This document shows, piece by piece, positions 13,101 to 25,100 of a stretch of DNA of 64,000 nt. The notes beneath the pieces are model-generated. The model was not told the origin of the DNA. It was given only the letters and a program-made list of their open reading frames with translations, and made no database searches. Positions within the stretch are counted from its first letter, which is position 1; the number at the start of each line of letters is the position of its first letter. A program made the translations under genes and the position numbers. Source of the DNA: Telopea speciosissima (taxonomy: Eukaryota; Streptophyta; Magnoliopsida; Proteales; Proteaceae); contig NC_057920.1 in assembly GCF_018873765.1 (NCBI RefSeq), forward strand, positions 8,321,307 through 8,385,306, in the 5' to 3' direction.

Positions 13101-16100
13101 TCTGATACCATGTAGCAAATCCAAGAACCTGAAACCCAGTACCATAAAGTGTAAAAGAGAGAAGAGGGAGAGAGAGCCAGAACACGATAGGAAATGGAAT
13201 AGCTCTATCGTTAAACTAGCCCCGTCCTTATATTACCTAGTATCCTACTAAGAGTCTGAGTCTAATTACAATAAAGACTTAATAACAAAGACTAAAACAA
13301 CTCAACTAACTCCCTCTCTCTCACGATTTAACAAAAATAATGATTCACTCCCCCTCACGGTACTTGTTTAACAACAAAGAAATGAATCTCTTATCTATAC
13401 TGAATGGTGGTTTTGACCTCCTTTTTGCAGGTAAGCATGTTATTAACTTGTTTATACAATACACACCCTATAAATCTTCAGAGGGAAGCTGGGAAGATTC
13501 TGCATTCAGAGTGAGTCTCTCTCTCTCTCTCTCTCTCGCTCACGCACACACACAGAGACACTTGAGGTGTGAACCAATGTTCTGATACGTGTACTTTGTA
13601 AGTTCACCAAATTTAACATTTTTAACCATATGATATGTCAGGAACTTTGAAGTTTGAACCATGTTTTGACTCCTGTTATAAACTCACATGGAGCTTGAAG
13701 TTGACCAATGAGTTGTGTGTGAGATCTTCTGCTACATGGACCTACCTACATCTACTCTTATTTACCACATGGCAATGTTCACTAACCTTTGTGATTATTA
13801 TAATTATCCTATTCAAGCCGTTTAGCATCACAAAATGTTGACTGGTCAACAGGGATTCAGAACTTTAGTGAAGCATATGAATAAAATTTTGGATCCTTAA
13901 ATTGGTTAGGATGATGGGACACAATGTGACCAATCTGGTTCAGCATTTCAACTGTCCATGTTGAAAACTTTTTGACTAGTCATAGGGTTTTGACAAAATG
14001 GGTTGGAGGGTTGATCAACAATTTTGAGGCCCAGCTGATGTGTGAACTGGTTCAATCAGCAAGGTTTGATATCAAACATTGGTCTAAACTCATGGCAATG
14101 TTAACCAATTTAAAGGCTTAGTTTAGGATGGGCCAGACCAAACACCCCCCCTCTGGGAAGTCTTATTAGTGTTTGATCCTGATGCAGATGTTAGTACTCT
14201 TGCTTTTGGTATGCTTACTTTTCCAATATGAGGTTAACTAACAAATGACTGCATGCTCAGGAGTCCTTTGCTCAGAGATGTTTCTCCTTGATAGATGAGT
14301 ATGCACCTGGCTTCAGTTCGTCAATCATTGGATATGACATGTTGACACCACCAGACCTTGAAAGGGAGTTCGGTCTTACAGGTATTCTAATTCATAGTGA
14401 TGGAGACCAATATCAGGAACTTTTCAGCCATAAATTTTGAGTTTTGACTGTTGTTGATTAATTGGAATTTAGCTAAGAGAAGAAGCATGAAGTATGTGAA
14501 ATGAATATGAAATCTTGAATAATTTATTCATCAGATTAAGAACATTAAATCCTCATTGAAAATTCAATATGATATTACGTAGAATTAATTTTTAGTTTCT
14601 TGTTAATCTAGATCCTTAGTATAATATAAATTTACTTTGATGTTCTGGTAACATTTGAACTGTTTTAGATATTTGAAATTGAGAAGAGTTCTCTGTGGGG
14701 GAGCGTGGCCCCTGCATGCGTGCGGGGGCCAATGAGAGCACGTGCGGAGGCATCAACAGGGTGGGCATTTCCGTCTTTCATGGGGCCGGGGCGGTCATTT
14801 CGCCCCTCCCTCTGTGTGGGTGTGAGCGCTACATTCCCCCATAGGAAACATTTCTCCTTTGAAATTATTGGAGTTATTTTACATGGATTTTCTTTGCACT
14901 GTGTCAACTTATGTCTCTTTCTTGAGATTTAATCACTGAGAATTCTGTTAGGTGTTCCATTGATAAAGAAAGATAAAGACGCTTAAGCCATTTATCGCTC
15001 TCAAGTTCAGTAATCTTCCCCCCCCCCCCCTCCCGGGGGTTTCTCCTTACAAAATAAAAAGTAGTTATCTCATCAGGGCATCCAAAAGAAGTATGCATCT
15101 AGTATATCTTTGTCAAAAATCTCTATGCAAACATACTCAAAAAGATGTACATAAAGAAATTAAGCATGTCAAATTGATCACAAATCTTTGGCTTGGTCCA
15201 GCCATAAAATTCCTTAGGAGCACAAGCCATATCTAACAGTAAAAAACCAACATTTGCACCTATATGTGGCCCTCTAGCTTCACCATCAAACTATTCTTCC
15301 AAATCTACTCTTGATAGGCTGATAGCAAAAGGGACCAGAGACCATAAAATCTTGCCACGTGGACTAACTCCATCTCAGGTGAGGAGTTTGAGGAAATTTT
15401 TGTTATTTCTGGAAGCAACTTCAGCTTCCAATAAATAAATAAATAAATCGAATTCAGTGGCCTAAAACCCACCTACTATTCTAGGCAACATTCATCACCG
15501 TAGTCTCATGTTGCAACTCTCCTTATTTCTTGGACAAACACAACTGTGAGAAATTCCAAGAGACAACCCAGGACCCTTAAATGATCCTCACTATACCCCA
15601 TATAGTATCATTGAGTTGTCCTTACATTATCCTTTTTTTGTTAAGCAAAATAGAGATAGAGGAAGCACTGACTAATGCATCCAGTGTCTTGCTCATATCC
15701 CCATCCTTAATCTTCACTTCACTTTACTCCAACAACTTTAGGACCTCTTTAGGCTGCTAATAGAAGCCTCTCTCTGATGAGGTTAACTAGGCTGAATAAA
15801 CAAAGACTAGAAAACCAGAACCGCAGTGAATCAAAACTGAGAAACTTTAGGCAGAAAATGGTGAGAGTAATATCTCACAATCCATTGAAACTAGGTTTGA
15901 ACGAAGGTCCTAATAGGTGGATTATATGTCTAGAATATGAGAATATCAAGGCAAACTGATGGTTAGATTGGAAGAAACAAGGGTGGTCAGAAAATAGAAA
16001 CTTAAGAAAACCAGAATTTCTTAACCCATAGGAGTAACAATAACTCACAATTTTTTATCAGATTTCTATCCAAGTCTAGTCAAAGGTCGTCTGGGTGAGA

Positions 16101-19100
16101 GAGAAGACAATATCAAAAAAAAGAGTTCATCCAATGGCTGGATTGGTAGGACTGAAGGCACAGTTCCTGGAACTAGAATGGAGTAAAACAGGTACCGTAG
16201 GCTAGAAAAAACTGAAGAAAACCTGCAGAAAAGTGAGTAATAGCAGCAGAAATAAAAGATGAATAACACACTGAACGTTTAGAAATCACCCAAGGATAGG
16301 CCACGATAGAAAGAAGGTACTTGCTGGAATCAACTGAACAGTGAAGGGAAAGAAGAAGAAAGGGGTATATGACTTGGTATCAACACCAAGCTTATGGTTA
16401 GTTACACCACCAACCAACCTAGGTTTCACCACCTAGGGTCTGCAACTGAATCACCAGAGCAACATAATCTCACAAGAGAGCATTAGTTCAATCACCAAAA
16501 TCATGGGCAGCATGCCCTCTCCTCTTTATTTATAATAAGCAGCCAACTAACTATAAAAATAGTAACCCTCTTATGCGTGGGTTCTCCTTGGCTGCCAAGT
16601 TAGTTAGGATCTTTTAGAAGATCTAACGCTATTACAAAAAATAGAATCTTGCTAAAATAAAAAAGGACTCTTAGTTTGTATTACTATAACTCAAAGTCTT
16701 CTACAAGAATAGAAACTGAAATCAAATGGAAACTAAATAAAATAGCAACTATGAAGATTGTAGCAGCTCCACGTCTAGCTGTCCTTTTGGGGGGGGGGGG
16801 GGCACCACCAGAAACTTCTAGAAACAAAATAACAACCCAAGCAGGGCCCACGTATGCTAGCATAAGACTGGCCCAAACAGAACCAAATCCATGGCTAAAT
16901 TTATGAGCCAAGTTCTGGTCTAGGGCCTTAGCAAAGGTCTGCTGGCCGTTCTTCCTACGTGTGTATACCCTTAGCTCTGCATCTTTCTCTCTCGGTGTTA
17001 CAAAATGCAATTCATCCCCCTAGTCTAATTTTCAGGGAATAGAATTGGCATAACTGGCTCCTTATAGTAAAAAGAGCTTGAATTTTTTACTCACCTCTAG
17101 CAATTTGTCAGCAGCTATGATGTTTTAGGGCACGGAGTATCTTATGCACCAAACCACCATTATCCAAAAACTGGAACAGGCCTTCATAAATTTAATTGAT
17201 CAGTTATACTTGGCATGTCTGTAAATATCTCCAAAATAGGTAATCCAAGTTCATAATCAAAAGTTAAAGGCAATGTCACTAGAGACTGTTGCTGCCTAGA
17301 TTATGGAAGAGTATTTTCTATCTCTTTCCTCTTTGTATGGTAGGTAATTTATAGCATGTTGATAGTCAAACGAAGGGCAAAACACACAAGTGTATGTATT
17401 TAGGTTTAGTTTATGCATGTTAGTATTGCAAGTAAGGAAACCGTCAACACGAAATTTATGATAGAAAGGAAACATCCAAGACAATATTGAGCTAGATCAA
17501 GACAGAAGACTCTGCAATGTCCAAACAAGTATCTAGCTGTCTCCACTTCTTGATGATCTATTCCCTGGTTCCTAACAGCTGTAAAAGCTATGTGCACACA
17601 CTGTCTATCCCTTGTCAATTAAAAAACATGAAAAAAAAAATCCACCATCCTTGTCACCCCTTGAATTTGGATTCTGGCCTTGGTTGTATGACATTTTTCA
17701 CACTCAAGGGATCATAAGTTGTTTGCCTTGCTTCATTACAATCCACCTTATACCATACCCAAATGGTGCCTTTGTGTGTAATCACTGCTTCTTCCTGTTT
17801 TTGTTGGCTCTCAGCAATTTCCTCTTGAAATGTAAGTCTGTTAAGTTTGTTGTGTTAATAGTCTATAGTAAAAACCAATATTCAATGTACTCTCATACCT
17901 ATTTTCTTAATCGATTCCATTACAAGGTTGACAATCTGACAGTTTGCTTTCTTTGCTTCCAAAACCATGTATCTAATAGTTTGAATTTCCTTTGTCCTCT
18001 TATATTGTTCGCAGTAACTAAAATTCTCCTACTACAGGTATCTGGACCTCTATCTGATATTATCCTCTCATTCCATCTGGCAATTTATTGCATGGCTCAC
18101 TCGAGTAATTTCCTCTTGGCTCTTTCTCTAGTTGCATGTGCTCACTTAAGTTATTCCCCCTCCTGTTGACATGAATGGGCTGGGGTCCATTCTGATGAGG
18201 ATTTAATGCACTCAACAAAAATACCTTTTGCACAAGGAAACTAGGTTCTCCGCTCCGCCAAGTAACATCTCCTTTATGTGGAGGGTAAGATCAGCCAATA
18301 ACCTGGCTGGTGAGTTAACTCAGGGCTGGGATATGTGGACAATGCATAGTTGGGCCATTATCCGATTATTTAATCTTTTCTTTTGCTCTTCTTGGTCCAC
18401 TGAATCCTCTGTTGTTGTTGCTGATGTACTGTACTATTATATGTATGTGCTGCTCCTTTTCCTTGTTTTCCAAACGGTAGTTGTTATATGTTACCATTTC
18501 CGGTTCCAATTCCTCACTGATATCATTTCACAGCTGCCTCTTCCCATCTCCATGTGGCATCAACTGGAGGCTCCTATTCTGAGTGGCATTTTAAGATTTG
18601 AATTCCTCTTCTTCGCCATTACCCCTTCACAAGATCACTATGTTTCTGCAGATGAGTTTTAAGGCGAGTAGCTGAGAATCATTAAAGACCTTTGGATTAG
18701 AATCAGCCATTTATTTGAGCCCTATGATCTCCATCCCGATCTGTGTCCTTGTAGTCCATGGTCATAAAATGAGATTCACACTTGCCTCTCAGCGGGTATG
18801 ATCCCATGCCTCAATCTCTATTCATCTTCCAATGTTGATGAAGCTTCAGACCTTTCAACCACCCTAATTTCAATCATATTCCCTTCAAGCTAAGCCCGTA
18901 ACTTTTGGGGGAATTCAAGGAATGGATTTGTGATTAATAGAAACCTACCTTGTTTTGTGGTGATAAAAGACAGGTGGATGAGGCAGATTGGCAGCTGCTT
19001 GAAATAGCAAAAGCTTCTAACATGGATTCTGAAAATTCATTATTTCAATATGTTTGGTGTTACCCAAAGTGATGTGTAACTGCTATGACTTTAAATAAGT

Positions 19101-22100
19101 TGGAATAGCAAAACGAGATTCATTCACTTGACAGCATTTGGATGGAGTTTTTGAGTATGGCTTGTAATTAACGGCCAAAACACTTCAACCATAAGTTAAT
19201 TGGAAATAAAGCAAGGATTGATTCAAGAGAAGAAGAAGAGATGCACAACTGTATGGGAGAGAATCGTTTTCTCCCCTATATTCTTTACTAACATAAAGAT
19301 GGAATTACATACACCTCCCTATGGAGGTAAAAGGTAAAAAAAGAGAAAAATACAACTTAAGGTGACAATACAATAAACCAGTAACCATAGTACCCCTATT
19401 GCATAAAATTTAACAGCCCCCTCAAGCTAGAGAATAAATGGCATACATTCCCAGCCTGCATTGAAGGGTATTGAATTGGTGAGGGATGAGTCCTTTGGTG
19501 AAAATGTCTGCCAATTGATCACTTGTCCTCACAGAGGGAGTATAAATGTAATAAGAGTCAATCTTCTCTTTGATGAAGTTTCGGTCTACTTCAATGTGCT
19601 TTGTTCAGTCATGTTGCACTAGATTATGAGCAATACTTATAGCATCTTTGTTATCACAATAGAGCTGCATAGGTTCCTTGGTATCAAATCCTAACTCTTG
19701 GGTCAATCGTCTCAACAATATGAGTTCACATACTCCATGAGCAATACTTATAGCATCCTTGTTATCACAATAATTTTGCCTCTGCACTAGACCTAGCCGC
19801 AACGTGTTGTTTTTTGCTTCTCCATGTAACTAGGTTACCACCTACAAATGTACAATAACCTGATGTAGACCCTCTGTCAAAACCTGAACCAGCCCAATCG
19901 GCATTACTGCATTAGTGTAGCCCTCTATCCTCAAATGGTTGTGCCTGACATATAAAACTGCCCACTCTTGGGGGCATGCATAAACGGGCTCATTACCCCA
20001 ACTGCATAGGTGATGTTTGGGCGAGTCAAAGAGAGGTAGATCAACTTTCCCACTAATCTCTAGTACTTTCCTGCATCAATAAGGGATGGACCACAATCTT
20101 CACCAAACTTGTGATTTTGATCAATCGGAGAATTTGTTGGTTTACAACCCATCATCCCTTTTTTCTATCAACAAGTCCAGTATAAACTTCCTATTGCAAA
20201 TATTTATTCTCTCCTTTGATCTTGACACTTCAATCCCCAAGAAGTACTTCAAGGGTCCAAGATCTTTAATCTCAAACTGTTGGGTCAAGTAGGATTTCAA
20301 TCCACTTATCTCAACATTGTCATTCCCAATCACAATAATGTCATCAACATAGACAATAAGAGTTGTGATAGTACCATTCCCTAGGATGACCTATCTAAAC
20401 CGCTCAAACTAAACCTTAGGAGACTGTTTGAGGCCATAAATTGCTTTTTTCTTAGGAAACACACTTTCCCTTCAGCTGAGGAAACTTGAAACCAGGTAGA
20501 GGTTGCATGTACATTTCCTCTTCCAAGTGACCAGGGAGAAAAGCATTCTTCACATCCAACTAATACAATGGCTAGTCTCTATTGGCCGCCACTGATAAGA
20601 GGACTCTTATTGAGTTGTGTTTAGCCACAGGTCAATCCCATACACCTGACTGTACCCTTTGGCAACCAACCAGGCCTTATATCTCTCCACAACACCATCT
20701 GATCAGTACTTAATTGTATAGACCCACCTGCATCCAAGTGGAACTCTCCCCCTAGGGAGATCAACTAGTTTCCGAGTATCATTCTTCTCAAGGGCCTTCA
20801 TTTCCTTAGACATGGCTTCTTTCCACTTTGGGTCAAACATGGCCTCAGTAACATTCTTGGGAATGGAAGAGGAGGAAAGAGTAGTAGAAAAGGCAACACC
20901 TGTAGGAGAGAGAGCATCATAGGAAACAAACTTGGCTATGGGGTTAGTACATGCTCTCTTTCCCTTTCAAATGGCAATGGGAAGCTCTAACTCAGAGAAA
21001 GGAGAAGGAATGTTACCTGACTGAGGAAGGTGGAACTCAGGATGTGGATCCTAAGAGGACTCTTGGCAGGTCTACTTTCCCCTTGTTTTTGTACACAATT
21101 AACTCCTTCTTATTGCTAGACTCAACACCTATATGATTACCAATATCAACAACATCCACTTCTTTGTGTTTCCCAATATCAAGCAGGAATGGAGAGATAG
21201 GAAAAGGTGGGAGAAAAGGTATGACATCAGCAACCTTTTCACTCTCACTAGTCTCCCCCTAAAGAGGATGCTAATGAGGAGTAAAGAAAGGTATAGATTC
21301 AAAGAAGGTGACATCTTTGGAGAGAAGTCGTCTTTAAGAGGGATGGTAGCACTTACACCCCTTCGTAGAGGAGGTATATCCAAGGAAAAGGCATTTGAGT
21401 CTTGGGGTCAAGCTTAGTCCTAGCAGATTTATTAACATGGACATAGCAGACACACCTAAACACATTGGGAGGAAGAGAGAAAGCAAGAACTTGGGGAGAC
21501 AGGGTTTCCAAAGGGGATTTGGAGCCAAGAAGTTTAGTGGACATGCGGTTGGTTAAAAGGCAGCAACAAGAAGGGTATTAGACCAAAAATTCTTAGGGAC
21601 ATGCATGCCAAATAGGAGACTCCTAGTGACTTCCAGCAAATGGCGATTTTCCCTCTCAACTACCCCATTCTATTGGGGTGTGTCAACACAAGCAAGCTGA
21701 TGGATAGTGTCATTGTCAGGTAAAAAAGTTTTGGAGACCACCATACATTTACTCCCCCCCCCCCCCTCTTTATCAAAACTAACAATTTTAATGCGAGTAC
21801 CAAATTGAGTACAAATCAGCTGATAAAAATTTTTAAAGGCATCGTAGACATCACTCTTTTGTTTCATAAAAAAAGTCCAAGTGGACTAGGAATGCACAAT
21901 ATTGAAAGTGTTAGATATATGGCCAGAATACCGTGGGGGTATTCTGGACCTTTTCCTCTTTTTGTTATTTTATTTGTTTTGTATGTGGTTTAGTCCCACA
22001 TTGCTCATGTACATAATTTCACTGTTTCATTAGTCTTATAAATAAAGAGGTGCTTGGGGTGAATAGATCATCCAAGCCGTACCCTAAGTTCAAGTCTCTC

Positions 22101-25100
22101 TACATGGTATCAGAGCAGATTTCGAACTAGGGACTGTTCCCCCCTTCGATTTCAGTTTTTTTTCTCCCTCTCTCTCTCTCTCGATCTTCTTCCCCTCTCT
22201 CTCTTTCTCTCTTCTCCCTTGTTCTCCATCCCCATATAGGGCAGCACTGATGAGGTGATCATGCGATCCAGCTGCTGCCCCCATTACCTCAGTTATGCTT
22301 TATAATTCTGCTCGATAGGAACCAGCCAATTCCTGCCTGCGATATCTGGAGCTTCAGTTTTTTTGGAGATTGCTTCTACTTCAGTTACAAGGAATCAACT
22401 CCTCTTTTTGAAGACCACAACCTGCAGCAGGATTTCCTTCTTATTGGCTCAGGTTCTTATCTCACAGCTTTGTTCACAGATTACAAGACCTCCAAAGATT
22501 GATTTTCACAAAACAGGGTTTTTTTCAAAACCCTGACAATTGTCGATCTAGGAGTTTGTGCACTCTTTTGTTTCTGATTTTTTGAAGACTGATTCTCCAC
22601 TTATAAGGCACCACTCGACTGCAATTTGGGCTTCATCAGTTCAGTTTTTTTTTGAAGACCTCCCTGAGATCGATTCTCCACCATCACAGGGTTTTTTCAA
22701 AACCCTGACACCTATCGATCTTAGGGCTGCTGCTGCTTCTTTGGATCTTATTTTTTGCAGGTGTTTTCCTCCATTATAGAGGCTCCCTCGACTTCAGTTT
22801 TAGTCCGTTCACTGCAGTTTTTTGGCCCCTTGGTTCCATCATCGATTTCAGCAATTCAGGGTTTCTTCAAAACCCTGACAAAATCGATCAGGGATTTTTA
22901 CTTGGTTGCTGGTTCTGTCTTTTGGAGACTTACTTAGTCTCAATACAAGGGGCTTCTCCTCCATATTTCAGCTTATAACTTGGAGGAATTATTGGACTTC
23001 TCTGCTGCTGGTATGGGTGATTCTTCCAATTCTACAGCCACCTTGGATCATGATGGCCACAGCAAGATAGACTACCACAGTTTTCCACCCAACCCTATTA
23101 AACTTGATGGCTCAAATTACCTCCTATGGTCCAGATCTGCCTCCTTTGCTATTCTGGCCATATATCTAACAGAAAGGAACAGTGGATCTATACCATGATA
23201 GGGATAAAAAGAACGACAATGTTAAGCAAAAATACATGGTTCACACTGAAAAACATGAGAAGGAAAAGAAGTAAACAAATGTGGTAATTGTTTTATTATA
23301 ACAACAAAAGAAGGGTGGCCTAACCGTTGATGCCAAAGCATCACAAAATCTATAGTACTACTGTCATTCTGGCCACACACATAGGACTGAGTAGTAGGCA
23401 AAACAGGTGTGCAAGGTTCAAGAAGGTAGAGTCCTTTCTCCTCACATCCACTGCCAATAATCCTCTTCGTCACCAAATCCTAAAAAAGGCAATGAGAAGG
23501 AAAGAAGGTGACACAACAATTCAAAGATTTGATTAGGTGATTCACAGATAATAGATTAGTGGCAAAGTTAGGAACATGAAGAACCAAGTCAAGGGAAATA
23601 GAAGAAGTGACCTAAACACTACCTTTACCAGATATAGAAGAAAGGGAACCATCAACAACTTTAACCTTATCCCTATTAGAGCAAATAGAGTAGGAATCAT
23701 AACACTAAGACATACCAGTCATGTGATCGATGGCACTAGAGTCAATAACCCAAGGACCAATAGAAGGTGCAGATGTATAGACCTACAAGGCTAAGGCTGA
23801 AGAGTCTGACACTGTAGGAGTAGTAGAAGAGCTACACAGCTGGGACATCATCCTGCGGAATGCAGCAATATACTCTCTAGTAAGGGGACCATTATCTGTC
23901 TGTAGTCCTCCTCTACTGCCAAGGGAAATAGAAGAAGTTACCTAGCTCAATCTCAGCCGTCACGGTGTGGGCTCTAGCTCCCCCTCTCCTGCCACCACGC
24001 ATACTAAGGGGACGACCGTGAAGCACCTAACACCTCTCTCTAGTGTGCCCAAATTTCCCACAATAATCACATCTGAGTCTATCTCTGTTATCCCCACGGG
24101 GTGGCCCTAGGCTTCTTCCCCCACCTCGCCAGTCTCTATGGGAACTAGAGGCAAGTGCAGATCTCTCCAGGGATGGTACAATGTTCGTGGCTACTCTTCT
24201 GGTCTCCTCACCCATAAGTAGCTATATACCTCATCTAAAGATGGAAGGGGTGATCGTCCCAAAATTTGCATCCGAATTGGCTCATATTCTGGGTTCAGCC
24301 CGCCAAGTAGAATAAGAACACGCTCCTTCTCAAGTGTCCTATATACCTTTGCCTCATCTTCGGGGTTGGAAAATTGGAGGTCCCTATAATGATCATGCTC
24401 TTCCTAGAAACCAATAAAAATGCAGTAGTATTCAGAAATACTCCTATCACCTTGCTTCATTGTGATGACTTTCTGAAGGAGTTGGTAGACTTTTGCCGAG
24501 TCACCCACTCAGTCAAATGTCTTGGAGACCCTGTCCCTAATATCCTTGGTAGTCTCCTTCCTCATAACCTTCTACCAATCTCAGGATTCATAGAGAAATC
24601 AGCCAAGGCATAACGGTTGAGTTCTTGGTCTCCCATTTCAGATATGTCGGATCATTTGACTTAGGAGCCTTAATAGAACCAGTAATGTACCCCATCTTCC
24701 CTTGACTTCGCAGAGACTACTTCACAGAGTGAGCCCATTCCAAATAGTTGGTGTTGTCCAACTTCACAATGGATATCTGGTATTGGGGTTCTCAAAGATG
24801 GTCATACTAGGGTTGGTACCACCCAAACCACTAGCCAAAGCTTCCACAAGTCCACTGACCTTAGACCCAGACATGATATGTAGACACACTTAGTGGTGAT
24901 ACCTTAATCAAATGGGGAGTACACTCTACCCAAAAATGCAGCAAGCAAACAAACCACAGGTACTTGAAGAAAGTCAAATCAAATGCACCTTTCACAATGT
25001 AGCTTCATTCCATAACAACCAATAAGCCTCACATGATGTAACTCTCCTACCAAGAGCTACTATTCAACACACCACAAGGCATTTCAGACGAAACAAAGAG

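Larger units (their letters stand above)
21909..23171 (+). mobile_element. Aberrant copia insertion bounded by two inverted U3 ends
   Basis: A 1263 bp insertion with perfect 5 bp target duplication GAAAG (21904-21908 and 23172-23176), inside the integrase core of the 19198-25766 element. It has a full LTR at 21909-22104, the primer site TGGTATCAGAGC at 22105-22116, a leader of about 900 bases, and the first 46 codons of gag (start 23013; [15 protein letters not shown]). Instead of continuing, it ends with 22 bases (23150-23171) that are the exact inverse of the LTR's own first 22 bases. No 3' LTR is present. The LTR is of the same family as that of the 32582-38165 element. Removing the insertion and one duplication restores the alignment of the host integrase (around the [10 protein letters not shown] region), confirming the boundaries. 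Confidence 0.88.

Noticed and set aside
17612-18169. 185-codon open frame in a PYROXD2 intron
   Set aside because: Hydrophobic, low-complexity translation of T-rich DNA with no domain; it lies in a repeat-rich intron.
18228-18662. 144-codon open frame in the same intron
   Set aside because: Same character; no conserved motif or splice context.
19928-20100. Looked for a second gene between copia domains
   Set aside because: All protein-like sequence there belongs to the decayed copia RNase H and reverse transcriptase.
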